Below are positions 37,375 to 45,811 of a stretch of DNA of 64,000 bases, piece after piece. The DNA comes from Xanthocytophaga flava. Its GTDB lineage: Bacteria; Bacteroidota; Bacteroidia; Cytophagales; 172606-1. How positions within the stretch are numbered: position 1 is the first letter of the stretch; each line of letters opens with the position of its first letter. Both the position numbers and the translations under genes were made by a program. The notes under the pieces are model-generated. The model saw only the letters and a list, made by a program, of their open reading frames with translations. It had not been told where the DNA came from and did no database searches. The stretch covers positions 62,001 through 126,000 of the forward strand of contig NZ_JASJOR010000020.1 in the NCBI RefSeq assembly GCF_030068545.1. The letters run 5' to 3'.

Positions 37375-37653
37375 ATGGCACACAAGAAAGGGGCCGGTAG
37401 TTCCAAAAACGGTCGCGAATCGCATAGCAAACGCCTGGGTGTGAAAAAATTTGGCGGCCAGGTAGTAAAAGCTGGTAACATCATTGTTCGTCAACGTGGA
37501 ACTCAACACCACCCTGATGTGAATGTAGGTATTGGTAAAGACCATACATTATTTGCACTGGTAGACGGTCGTGTTACATTCAGAAAAGGCTTTAAAGGAC
37601 GTTCTTTCGTTTCTGTTGAGCCTACTGAAGTAGTTGCCGTAGCAGCTGAGTAA
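37375..37653 (+). CDS. rpmA: 50S ribosomal protein L27
   Basis: The 92-residue protein begins MAHKKGAGSSKNGRESHSKR, the L27 signature whose N-terminus reaches the peptidyl-transferase centre, with no cleavable N-terminal extension. GTQHHPDVNVGIGKDHTLFAL follows. It is co-transcribed with rplU. Confidence 0.98.
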   Translation: MAHKKGAGSSKNGRESHSKRLGVKKFGGQVVKAGNIIVRQRGTQHHPDVNVGIGKDHTLFALVDGRVTFRKGFKGRSFVSVEPTEVVAVAAE

Positions 37654-37673
37654 TTCAGTTATATAGACATGAG

Positions 37674-37704
37674 AGCCGATAGCGAAACCGTTATCGGCTT
37701 TTTT
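37674..37704 (+). terminator. terminator of rplU-rpmA
   Basis: AGCCGATA (37674-37681) pairs with 37692-37699, extended by G:T and GC pairs, and is followed by TTTTTT. A second perfect 8-bp hairpin without a T-run follows at 37712-37730. Confidence 0.85.
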
Positions 37705-37804
37705 ATTATCTGCCTTTTTCTGAAAAAGGCGACATCGTTGCAACCATTCTCCTAGTGTAAATGTTGAAAAAGAATATCAATCTATCATTCTAATCTTGCG
37801 TGTC

Positions 37805-38383
37805 ATGCTTTCCAGATATGTAAATATTTACACAGAGGCAAACCCAAATCCCAATTCTCTGAAATTTGTCGTTAATTTTATGCTTGTCCCTGAAGGCGTT
37901 AGCTTTGATTTTCCGGATGCTAAATCTGCAGCAGAATCTCCGTTAGCGACAGAATTTTTCAAATTTCCGTTTGTTAGAAGAGTATTTTTCATGAGTAATT
38001 TTGTCACTCTCACTAAGGCTGAAGAGGTAGAATGGAATAGTGTAATTCCGGATATGAAGCAATTTTTAAAAGAATACTTCGAAGCCAACAAGCCTGTACT
38101 TGAAAGCGAAAAAGCGCAAACCAGTCATATTATCTTCAATGACGATGATCCTGAGATCGTGAAAAAGATCAAACATTTACTGGATGAATATGTCCGTCCG
38201 GCAGTTGAATCGGACGGTGGGGCAATCACTTTTCACTCATATGATGATGGAATTGTAAAGCTTTTGTTGCAAGGTTCTTGTAGCGGATGCCCATCTTCTA
38301 CACTTACGTTAAAATCCGGGATAGAAAATTTACTTAAACGTATGCTCCCGGAAATTAAAGAGGTAGTAGCAGAAGGAGCATAG
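37805..38383 (+). CDS. nfu: NifU/Nfu-family iron-sulfur cluster scaffold
   Basis: The 192-residue protein has an N-terminal Nfu_N domain (EANPNPNSLKFVVNF) and a C-terminal NifU-like domain with VESDGGAI and the cluster-binding CSGCPSS. It carries and delivers Fe-S clusters in the cytoplasm. The start is taken as the ATG at 37805 (MLSRYVNIY); the frame reaches three codons upstream to a TTG. A -7-like TAATCTTG (37791-37798) ends only 6 nt before this ATG, so the transcript may be nearly leaderless. Confidence 0.92.
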   Translation: MLSRYVNIYTEANPNPNSLKFVVNFMLVPEGVSFDFPDAKSAAESPLATEFFKFPFVRRVFFMSNFVTLTKAEEVEWNSVIPDMKQFLKEYFEANKPVLESEKAQTSHIIFNDDDPEIVKKIKHLLDEYVRPAVESDGGAITFHSYDDGIVKLLLQGSCSGCPSSTLTLKSGIENLLKRMLPEIKEVVAEGA

Positions 38384-38416
38384 AAAACATTAATAATCAA
38401 TAAGTTAACAACAAAA

Positions 38417-38470
38417 TAACAAAGCTTGGATGTATCTATACTTCATAGACATATCCAAGCTTTGTTATTT
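38417..38470 (+). terminator. terminator of nfu
   Basis: A 15-bp stem (38417-38431/38453-38467) extends inward with wobble pairs and is followed by TTTG. Confidence 0.75.
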
Positions 38471-38595
38471 GTTAAAGGTTTACTAACCAATGTATTATTC
38501 GTTTAAAAACTGAAGTGCAATTAAGCAAAATAGCTGGTAATTATGTAATGTGAAATTACAGCAGACTATTAGGTGTCTGTCAGGTATTGAAAATT

Positions 38596-39555
38596 ATGAG
38601 CGTAGCTATGATTGTGACAAAGTTTTGTAATCATGTTTTAGGGATCCTCTGTATTGCATTATCACTAGGTGCTGCACCAGTTGGTGGATACTCTCATCCC
38701 TCTCTTCCTTTTGAAAAAATTCAGATTAAGTCCAAGAAACCAAATAGTCCAACAGTCGAGTTGTTGACTCATGAATGTCAGTTAGATCCATTGACGCAAA
38801 GCAAAATCTACAGAGGAATTCAGTTTCAATACGACTTCTATGCACAACACCTTGGCTATGATTTTAGCAGCAATCTGGTTGTACGTATACGTATTTTCAG
38901 AGATGCCGATACGTATCGTGCATTTATAGATGCTAACTATCCTCATATTCCCAAAACATGGATAGGAGTATATTTATCAGGAGTAAATGAAATTCTGGTA
39001 AGCCTGGAAAAAGACGAAGATGCTTTTTATAAAAATATATTTCATGAAACTAGTCACCTTCTGTTGACAGATAAAGTAAAGAACTGTCCAAATTGGCTGA
39101 ATGAAGGCCTGGCCGAATATTTCGAGTTCATGGACATTGAAGGAGAAGAAGTTGTAATTCACCCACAGGTTATTAAAGATACACGCATTAAGAACTGGTT
39201 GAGCAATCACCGCATGCCAGATCTGCTTTCGTCTATTTCCATGACAAACAAAGAGTGGAACTTTAATGACAATGTTTCTGAAACAGATGAACCCCGCACA
39301 TTAGGATGGTCTATAGCATACTTTATGATGTCAAATCAACAGGGACAAGACTGCATCAAAGGCTTGCTTAGTCATCTGGCTAAAAATGCCCGTGATACAC
39401 AAGCATCAGTCCAGGCAATAGATATGAGCTATCCAGGAGGAAGTAAAAAGTTGGTACAAGACTGGAAAGAATGGATTCCCAAAGAGCATCTGAACCATGA
39501 ATACCTGGTTTCACCTGAAGAAAATCAAACTCAGACCGCACTTATAAATGAATAA
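38596..39555 (+). CDS. secreted metallopeptidase-like protein (HExxH, gluzincin type)
   Basis: The 319-residue protein has an N-terminal signal sequence (about residues 1-28). FHETSHLL is the zinc motif HExxH, and NEGLAEYFE, about 20 residues later, supplies the third Glu ligand, as in peptidase MA/DUF1570-type gluzincins. The substrate is unknown. The start is taken at the ATG at 38596 rather than an in-frame TTG three codons upstream. A very strong terminator follows. Confidence 0.75.
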   Translation: MSVAMIVTKFCNHVLGILCIALSLGAAPVGGYSHPSLPFEKIQIKSKKPNSPTVELLTHECQLDPLTQSKIYRGIQFQYDFYAQHLGYDFSSNLVVRIRIFRDADTYRAFIDANYPHIPKTWIGVYLSGVNEILVSLEKDEDAFYKNIFHETSHLLLTDKVKNCPNWLNEGLAEYFEFMDIEGEEVVIHPQVIKDTRIKNWLSNHRMPDLLSSISMTNKEWNFNDNVSETDEPRTLGWSIAYFMMSNQQGQDCIKGLLSHLAKNARDTQASVQAIDMSYPGGSKKLVQDWKEWIPKEHLNHEYLVSPEENQTQTALINE

Positions 39556-39560
39556 GATTT

Positions 39561-39613
39561 ATACTAAAGAAAAAGCCCATACAAGACATATGTATGGGCT
39601 TTTTCTTTAGTAT
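39561..39613 (+). terminator. 23-bp perfect hairpin terminator
   Basis: Arms 39561-39583 and 39591-39613 are perfectly complementary with a 7-nt loop; the right arm contains GGGCTTTTTC. It is unusually long for a terminator. Confidence 0.8.
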
Positions 39614-39717
39614 AAGCTGAGTCATATCGAACGTTGAAGAACAACTACCTATCCGAATAAAGCATTATAGTATTCACAAGGCAGAAGGACTTACGTTTAA
39701 TGCAAAGATGTTGCTTG

Positions 39718-39885
39718 TGTGAACTCTCCTCAAAAAAGTTTGCCGTGAGTTATACACAACAGAAAAAATAATCGAAGTTCTGGTCAAAATAAAAAATACT
39801 GTGACTACTATACAAAATGTTTGTTCACCAATGATATTGTCTTACCCTTGTTAAAAATAGTTTACCATGCATTTTATGCTGACTT
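39718..39885 (-). repeat. dispersed intergenic element, copy B (degenerate)
   Basis: Read on the minus strand it aligns to 19905-20110. The ungapped core 39741-39796 is identical at 48 of 56 positions, and seven of the eight differences lie in the segment between the two exact blocks as C/T changes or single substitutions. It carries one full TGTGTATAACTCACGGCAA unit and a partial second one (AGTTCACACAAGCAA), i.e. one 28-bp unit fewer than copy A. The rest of the gap 39614-39946 shows no gene. Confidence 0.7.
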
Positions 39886-39946
39886 GAAACTTTTTTACAA
39901 AGCATTCAATTTCTTTTCATCAAATTTGAGATGTTTCATACTTACA

Positions 39947-39980
39947 CAAAAAAGGCTCATACATATATGAGCCTTTTTTG
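39947..39980 (-). terminator. terminator of the FKBP gene
   Basis: The stem 39947-39961/39966-39980 is perfect with a 4-nt loop and T-run on the minus strand. Confidence 0.87.
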
Positions 39981-39999
39981 CATTGCAGATAGTATAGTA

Positions 40000-40878
40000 C
40001 TATTGAGCAGATACAACTGATAGTTCAAATACTAAAGGAGAATAAGGAGGTATACCAGTTGTTCCTGATTCTTTATAACCCAAAGAAGATGGCATCATAA
40101 AAACAGCTGTTTCTCCTACTTTCATTAATTTCAATGCTTCTGTAAAACCTGCAATCAGACCTGAATTAGTCAGGTAAAAATTGGAAGTTTGCCCTGTTGG
40201 AGTCTGGTCGAAAATCTGACCATCCAAGAACGTTCCCTTATAGGTTACAGTTGCCTGCGATTTACCACTAACAGCTGTTCCGGAAGGATTCTTTTTCTTA
40301 AAGTATGCATACAAACCTGTTTGGGTCTTAACGACACTATCTTCAGGAAATTTTTTACGGGATATATAATCCTGTAATGCCTCATCCTCTGTTTGTACAG
40401 CAACAAGCTTCAAGTCAAAAACCAATACAGAATAAGAAGGAACAACTCCATTATAGGCAGCATTTGACCCAAATCCCAAGTAGAATGGTACAATGGCAAT
40501 AGCACTATCTCCCGTCTTCATGTAACCTACCACTTCCTCAATACCAGGAATTACATAATTACCTCGATAAGGAAATCTAAGAAACTCATCAGGCTTATTT
40601 CTCGCAGTATCAAAAACAGTCCCATTAGTCAGCTTTCCAACGTATGCCATTACAATCTGGCTGCCTGTAGAAGGAGCTTTTGCAGCAGAATTATAGTTGG
40701 TAACTTTATAACGAAGACCAGAGGTTGAGGCTTGAACCTGTAAATTTTTATTAGTGATGTACTGTTGAATAATTTGTTCATTGCTCTTCACATTATTCTC
40801 ATATGTGTTATCACCATTCAATGAACAAGCTTGTAAAAGCAAAATTGCGGCTAAAAAAAGGTAACTAATCTTTTGCAT
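40000..40878 (-). CDS. FKBP-type peptidyl-prolyl isomerase lipoprotein, two FKBP domains
   Basis: The 292-residue protein has a lipoprotein signal peptide with Cys at about residue 18 (LLQAC). Two FKBP-like domains follow, about residues 75-165 and 195-292; each shows the G-T-x-F-D-T/Q core (NGTVFDTA, DGQIFDQT) and a VPFYLGFG / MPSSLGYKE flap. It probably assists protein folding in the periplasm. A nrnA-like gene precedes it on the same strand, with ndk divergent, a layout also seen around the gliding-linked FKBP gene gldI in Bacteroidota. Assignment as GldI is not proven. Confidence 0.88.
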   Translation of the reverse strand: MQKISYLFLAAILLLQACSLNGDNTYENNVKSNEQIIQQYITNKNLQVQASTSGLRYKVTNYNSAAKAPSTGSQIVMAYVGKLTNGTVFDTARNKPDEFLRFPYRGNYVIPGIEEVVGYMKTGDSAIAIVPFYLGFGSNAAYNGVVPSYSVLVFDLKLVAVQTEDEALQDYISRKKFPEDSVVKTQTGLYAYFKKKNPSGTAVSGKSQATVTYKGTFLDGQIFDQTPTGQTSNFYLTNSGLIAGFTEALKLMKVGETAVFMMPSSLGYKESGTTGIPPYSPLVFELSVVSAQ

Positions 40879-40999
40879 AAACTAAAGTAAGAAGGTTGGT
40901 TGCAAAGTAGACACTCTAAATCATAATTTGGTTGCATTACAATAAGAACTATTCACAAAAAACATTTTAACTCTGGACATCAGTACTTTGTCCTTATGG

Positions 41000-42022
41000 C
41001 TATTTATCGGAGATAAACAATTCCTGTTTATATTGAGGAACTACATCCAGAAACTTCTGTATCGTATCGTTTAACGACACCAGAGATCTTCCACCTGCAG
41101 CATTTTTATGTCCACCCCCATTGAAATACTTTCGGGAGAACTCGTTTACGGAGAAATTCCCTACTGAACGGAATGAAATACGAATCATACCTTCACGTTC
41201 AGTAAAAAGTGCAGAGAATACAATATTGTCAATGGACAAACCATAATTTACCAAACCTTCTGTATCGCCTGTCTGTGAGTGATATTTATCCAGCTCATCT
41301 GCACTGATAGCAAAATAAGCAATTCGATATTCAGGCAACACAACCAATTTATCCTTCAGAGCAAAACCCAGAAACCGCATACGTTCCTCTGTATTGGTAT
41401 CGTAAATCAGTCGATTTACTTTTGATATCTCTACTCCCTTATCTATCAAAGCCGCACATACCAGGTGCACATCCTTAGTAGTATTTGAATGCCGGAAAGA
41501 ACCTGTATCTGTCATTATGCCTGCATACAAACATTCTGCAATCGAGAGATCTATCTTATCGACATCCCCTAGATCTGTGATAAGTTCATATATTAATTGA
41601 CAGGTTGCCGCAGCACTGGTTTTACTCAATGTATAATCAGCAAAAAGCTCTGGCTCCAGATGATGGTCTATCAGTACTTTTTTAGCAGGGGAACGTCTGA
41701 CAATTTCACCAATCTCTCCAATTCGGCTTAAGGAAGGAAAATCTAAACAAAAAATCACATCCGCATCCTGAAAGATCTTTTCAGCTTTGGCAGCATTGCC
41801 TTCTGCTTCAAAATTAATCACGCCTTCATTGCCATCCATCCATTGCAAAAATTTCGGATAATCGGTAGGGGTGATAACCTGAACAGTATGGCTTTTCTTT
41901 TTAAGATATCCTGCAAGCCCCAATGAAGATCCCAATGCATCTGCGTCAGGTTTAGGATGGGTAATGATCGCAATTCTTTTTGGAGAACCGAGGAGTTCCT
42001 TAAAAGCCTCAAAATTTTGCAT
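41000..42022 (-). CDS. nrnA: NrnA-like DHH phosphoesterase (nanoRNase / pAp phosphatase)
   Basis: The 340-residue protein has the DHH domain (ITHPKPDADALGSSLGL, FCLDFPS, VLIDHHLEP) and the DHHA1 domain ending GGGHKNAAGG. Members degrade 2-5 nt RNAs and dephosphorylate pAp. The start is the ATG at 42022 (MQNFEAF); a TTG three codons upstream is rejected. It lies 121 bp upstream of the FKBP gene on the same strand and is probably co-transcribed. Confidence 0.88.
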   Translation of the reverse strand: MQNFEAFKELLGSPKRIAIITHPKPDADALGSSLGLAGYLKKKSHTVQVITPTDYPKFLQWMDGNEGVINFEAEGNAAKAEKIFQDADVIFCLDFPSLSRIGEIGEIVRRSPAKKVLIDHHLEPELFADYTLSKTSAAATCQLIYELITDLGDVDKIDLSIAECLYAGIMTDTGSFRHSNTTKDVHLVCAALIDKGVEISKVNRLIYDTNTEERMRFLGFALKDKLVVLPEYRIAYFAISADELDKYHSQTGDTEGLVNYGLSIDNIVFSALFTEREGMIRISFRSVGNFSVNEFSRKYFNGGGHKNAAGGRSLVSLNDTIQKFLDVVPQYKQELFISDK

Positions 42023-42248
42023 GTCACACAAGAAAAAAGTGGAGAAAACACATAATTTATTTTGAAAAAAGCCTACAAAAATCAGGATAAAAATGGTCTA
42101 AAACAAACATGATTTTTATCGCATCTATTTGGATCGTGCTTTCATCAGGATTAATGGCATCATTGATACGATCTACTCCAAATCACCTGTAACCCATATT
42201 CGCATTAATGACAAAACATAAGTAAGTTCATAAAAAAACGCCTGTAAA

Positions 42249-42280
42249 TTTGGCTTACGTACCCCTTTCGGTTAATTTCG
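42249..42280 (+). promoter_or_regulatory. promoter of ndk (TTTG-N20-TAATTTCG)
   Basis: TTTG at 42249-42252 and TAATTTCG at 42273-42280 are 20 nt apart, showing that TTCG replaces TTTG in the -7 box in this organism. It leaves a leader of about 80 nt. The rest of the 42023-42364 gap has nothing else convincing. Confidence 0.65.
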
Positions 42281-42364
42281 CGCCGCAAAACGCTTACACC
42301 AGCCAGATAAAGTCGGTATAAGCTATAAAATCTTAACTTTTCATTTCCTAATTAATTAACCTTT

Positions 42365-42784
42365 ATGGCAGGAAACCGCACATTTACGATGATTAAACCC
42401 GATGCTGTGAAAGACGGACATACGGGCAGTATTTTAAAGATGATTGAAGCCGCCGGGTTCCGGATTGTAGCTTTAAAACTGACTCATCTGACAAGTGAAA
42501 GAGCTGGCCAGTTTTATGAAGTTCACAAAGAAAGACCTTTCTATAAAGATCTTTGTGCCTATATGTCTTCCGGAGCTATTGTAGCCGCTATTTTAGAGAA
42601 AGAGAATGCGGTAGCTGATTTTCGTAAACTGATTGGTGCTACAAATCCTGCCCAGGCAGAAGAAGGTACTATCCGCAAGTTGTTTGCAAAATCACTGGAA
42701 GCAAACGCGGTACATGGTTCTGACTCTGATGAAAATGCAGAAATTGAAGGCAACTTCTATTTTGCACGTACAGACAAATATTAA
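42365..42784 (+). CDS. ndk: nucleoside diphosphate kinase
   Basis: The 139-residue protein has the NDK fold with TMIKPDAV at the N-terminus, RPFYKDLCAYMSSG, and the phosphorylated histidine H117 in NAVHGSDSDENA. It balances NTP pools by ping-pong phosphotransfer. Monocistronic, divergent from nrnA. Confidence 0.98.
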   Translation: MAGNRTFTMIKPDAVKDGHTGSILKMIEAAGFRIVALKLTHLTSERAGQFYEVHKERPFYKDLCAYMSSGAIVAAILEKENAVADFRKLIGATNPAQAEEGTIRKLFAKSLEANAVHGSDSDENAEIEGNFYFARTDKY

Positions 42785-42800
42785 TATCTGTTTTTGATAT

Positions 42801-42830
42801 AAGTCCTCTTCTCAACAAAGAGGACTTTTT
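42801..42830 (+). terminator. terminator of ndk
   Basis: The perfect 10-bp stem 42801-42810/42818-42827 has a 7-nt loop and TTTTT tail. Confidence 0.87.
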
Positions 42831-42849
42831 ATTTCTGACGAGGGATATC

Positions 42850-43017
42850 CTAGTGATGTCCCTCTCCTTTTTTAGTGATATTACTAGCAATTACTATTGA
42901 GATTACCAACAAAACAGCAGTCCCAAAGAAAGCATAACTGAAAGAAGAAGGCACCTTACAGCTGCTCAGTGTAGCCATCAGTAAAGCCAAAAGAAAAGGA
43001 GTTCTTAATTTTTTCAT
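42850..43017 (-). CDS. 55-residue small lipoprotein / membrane peptide
   Basis: The ORF starts at an ATG (MKKLRTPFLLALLMATLSSC), a clean lipoprotein signal with Cys20 in LSSC. A second hydrophobic stretch follows (about residues 28-45), and the tail is KKGEGHH. It is convergent with ndk, on the far side of the ndk terminator. The basic start, signal peptide, lipobox and second TM make it credible as a real gene, despite the small size. Function unknown. Confidence 0.6.
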   Translation of the reverse strand: MKKLRTPFLLALLMATLSSCKVPSSFSYAFFGTAVLLVISIVIASNITKKGEGHH

Positions 43018-43168
43018 GAGATTATTTTTGTATCAGGATTCATTTCTTGAATTCGGGGCAGCAATTTACAATATTTCCTCATTTGCACCTCTTATATGTA
43101 AGAGGTTTTTACATTTTTGTATTTTGGGCACACAAAATTAAATGTATGCCCATTTCAACAACAGTTCT

Positions 43169-45238
43169 CTAATTAACCAATAATCCACTCCGTTTCAACA
43201 ATGCCTTTGGAGATGGCTCCTGCCCTCTGAAGCGTTTGTATAATTCCATTGGCGCCTCACTCCCTCCCTTTGAAAGAACGTTTTCCCGGAATGCATCTGC
43301 AACCTGACGATTAAATATACCTTTTTCCTTAAAGTACTCAAATGCATCAGCATCCAGCACTTCTGCCCACTTATAACTATAATATCCAGCCGAGTATCCC
43401 CCTGCAAAAATATGCGAGAAGGCAACACTGGTATTAATTCCTTCTGTTTCAGGGAAAAGGCTGGTTTGAAGAATAGCCTGACGTTCAAACTCAGCTACAT
43501 CCGAAATAGGTTGTGCATTACCATGATAAGCCATATCCAGCATACCAAAGCTAAGTTGACGAAGAGTACCATATCCCTCCATAAAGTTAGCACTGGCAAT
43601 AATCTTTTCAATCAATTCCTGTGGAATTGGCTCATTGGTCTCATAGTGACGTGCAAACAAATCCAGAGCCTCTTTTTCATAACACCAGTTCTCCATAATC
43701 TGAGAAGGCAGTTCAACAAAATCCCAATAAACGTTGGTACCGGAAGTAGAACCATATGTACACTTGGACAACATACCATGTAAGGCATGCCCAAATTCGT
43801 GGAAAAGTGTAGTTACCTCGCCAAAAGTTAGCAGAGAAGGCTTGGTTTCTGTTGGTTTCGTAAAGTTACATACAATGGACACATGTGGGCGAATGTCTTT
43901 TCCATTCAGTATACGCTGATCCCGATAGCTTGTCATCCAGGCTCCATTTCGTTTGCCTTCTCGTGGAAAGTAATCCGCATAAAAAACGGATACAAAGTTT
44001 CCATTATCATCTGTTACATCGTAGGCTGTAACTTCAGGATGATAAACTGGAATTTGTTTATTCTCTTTAAAATTTAATCCAAAAAGTTTATTCGCTACCT
44101 TAAATACTCCATCAATTACATTTTCCAGCTTGAAATAAGGCTTCAGAATTTCATCATCAATAGCATATTTTTCCTTCTTAAGCTTCTCTGAGTAAAATGC
44201 ATAATCCCAACGTTGCAATTTTTCCTCAGCAAATCCCTGTGTTTTGGCATATTGGGTTAACTCCTGCATTTGTTGCTCAGCAACAGGTTTTGCATATTCC
44301 AAAAGTTCATCTAAAAAATGAATTACCTTTTTAGGGGCTCCTGCCATTCGTTCTTCTAATACGAAATGCGCATGGGATTCATATCCTAACAGCTGGGCAC
44401 GTTTGTGACGCAATGCAACTATATTTTTAACGATCTCACGATTATCATTTTCATTTCCGAGAAAAGCACGTGAGTTATAAGCCATTGCTAACTTTCTGCG
44501 TAATTCTCTGTTTTCACCATAAGCCATAAATGGCATATAGCTTGGAGCTTGTAAAGTGAAGGCCCATCCACTCTTACCTTTCTCCTTGGCAGCCATCTTA
44601 GCTGCTTCTCTTACAAATTCAGGTAAGCCAGCCAGATCTTCTTCATTATCCACTTCCAGCAGAAATGCATTCGTCTCATTTAGCACATGCTCTCCAAAAG
44701 TAAGCGACAGTTCAGATATCTTCACATCTATCTCCCGTAAACGAGCTTTGTCATCTTCATTCAGGTTAGCTCCGTTACGTGCAAAGCCTTTATAGGTTTT
44801 ATCCAGAAGGGTTTTTCCTTCAGCAGATAAATTAAGTTCATTACGCTGGTCATAAACAGTTTTTATCCGATCAAATAAAGCCGCATTCAATCGTATATCA
44901 TTGCCATACTCAGACAATAAAGGGGATGCATCCTTTACAATTTTTTGTAGTTCCGGACTTGTTTCAGCAGAGTTCAGATTAAATAATATAGCAGATACCC
45001 GATCCACTAATGATCCACTCTGGTCCAGGGCAGCGATTGTATTTTCGAACGTGGGGGCTTCCGGATTATTTACAATAGCATCAATCTCTTTTTTACCAGC
45101 TTCAATAGCCTCTTTTAAAGCTGGTAAATAATGTTCATTCTTAATCCTGTCAAATGGAAAGGTTTCATGGGGTGTCTGAAAGCTTTCCAATAAAGGATTT
45201 TTGGTTATTTCGAGCTGGGTGTTCTGTATGTTAGTCAT
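43169..45238 (-). CDS. M3-family metallopeptidase (oligopeptidase A / Dcp type)
   Basis: The 689-residue protein has the zinc motif HEFGH at H480-H484 (TLFHEFGHALHGML), followed by a Glu ligand in the family position (ENWCYE region). It has no signal peptide, so it is a cytoplasmic oligopeptidase. Members of this clade (PrlC and Dcp) degrade short peptides. Which of the two is meant cannot be decided from sequence alone. Confidence 0.93.
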   Translation of the reverse strand: MTNIQNTQLEITKNPLLESFQTPHETFPFDRIKNEHYLPALKEAIEAGKKEIDAIVNNPEAPTFENTIAALDQSGSLVDRVSAILFNLNSAETSPELQKIVKDASPLLSEYGNDIRLNAALFDRIKTVYDQRNELNLSAEGKTLLDKTYKGFARNGANLNEDDKARLREIDVKISELSLTFGEHVLNETNAFLLEVDNEEDLAGLPEFVREAAKMAAKEKGKSGWAFTLQAPSYMPFMAYGENRELRRKLAMAYNSRAFLGNENDNREIVKNIVALRHKRAQLLGYESHAHFVLEERMAGAPKKVIHFLDELLEYAKPVAEQQMQELTQYAKTQGFAEEKLQRWDYAFYSEKLKKEKYAIDDEILKPYFKLENVIDGVFKVANKLFGLNFKENKQIPVYHPEVTAYDVTDDNGNFVSVFYADYFPREGKRNGAWMTSYRDQRILNGKDIRPHVSIVCNFTKPTETKPSLLTFGEVTTLFHEFGHALHGMLSKCTYGSTSGTNVYWDFVELPSQIMENWCYEKEALDLFARHYETNEPIPQELIEKIIASANFMEGYGTLRQLSFGMLDMAYHGNAQPISDVAEFERQAILQTSLFPETEGINTSVAFSHIFAGGYSAGYYSYKWAEVLDADAFEYFKEKGIFNRQVADAFRENVLSKGGSEAPMELYKRFRGQEPSPKALLKRSGLLVN

Positions 45239-45421
45239 AGTATATCAATTAGGTATTCGGATGTATATTATACACAAATGAAACAGATTTTTAGGAAACG
45301 ACCATAGATCCCTGTTAGTTCTTAAAAAAGAGTATTTTTGTCTCCTATCAAAGACGGATATCAATGTACAACCGATCTATTTAGATATTTTATTTTTTTA
45401 TAAAATTTTCTTGAAAACAAG

Positions 45422-45453
45422 TTTGTAGTTAGTATTGAAATACCGTACATTTG
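45422..45453 (+). promoter_or_regulatory. promoter (TTTG-N20-TACATTTG) of the 51-residue gene
   Basis: TTTG 45422-45425 and TACATTTG 45446-45453 match both elements, with the same spacing as the ndk promoter. A leader of about 80 nt follows. The rest of the 45239-45538 gap is AT-rich without further features. Confidence 0.72.
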
Positions 45454-45538
45454 CGCCTCATTTCTGTTTTCTATTCAGACAGAAAGACTAACTTCAGAAA
45501 AGTTTACATGGTTTTATAAAATATTAATTGTAGCGAAC

Positions 45539-45694
45539 ATGGGAGTTACCAGATTAAAAAGAAAAGAGAAACGCAATCGTGCGGTTGCTAATAACCGTCA
45601 GTCACGTATCAATCAATTGAGCAAAAAGCCAATCATCAAAAATATTGATGTTGAAGCAATTAAGGCTGAATTTGAAGCGAAAGCTGCAAAATAA
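45539..45694 (+). CDS. 51-residue basic small protein
   Basis: The ATG-started ORF begins MGVTRLKRKEKRNRAVANNR and ends with a helical acidic-basic tail (VEAIKAEFEAKAAK). It has its own consensus promoter and a strong terminator, so a transcript is very likely. The basic N-terminus recalls small ribosome-associated proteins, but I do not recognise a named family with certainty. It is too short for usual ORF length cut-offs. Confidence 0.72.
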   Translation: MGVTRLKRKEKRNRAVANNRQSRINQLSKKPIIKNIDVEAIKAEFEAKAAK

Positions 45695-45725
45695 GGTTTT
45701 TCTTCTCAAAAGAACATTCTTCAAG

Positions 45726-45757
45726 AAGGTGGAAACAAATTTGTTTTCACCTTTTTT
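45726..45757 (+). terminator. terminator of the small gene
   Basis: The 11-bp stem 45726-45736/45743-45753 (one G:T) is followed by TTTT. Confidence 0.83.
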
Positions 45758-45811
45758 GTTTTTAGATTCTATTCGATCAGAACACACAACCATCAGAGAA
45801 GTATTTACTCC

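Noticed and set aside
37712..37730. second terminator after rpmA
   Set aside because: The hairpin is perfect but has no T-run and follows an obvious terminator, so no separate function can be claimed.
42109..42192. 27-codon hydrophobic ORF upstream of ndk
   Set aside because: It lies upstream of the ndk promoter, has no signals of its own and is too short to support.
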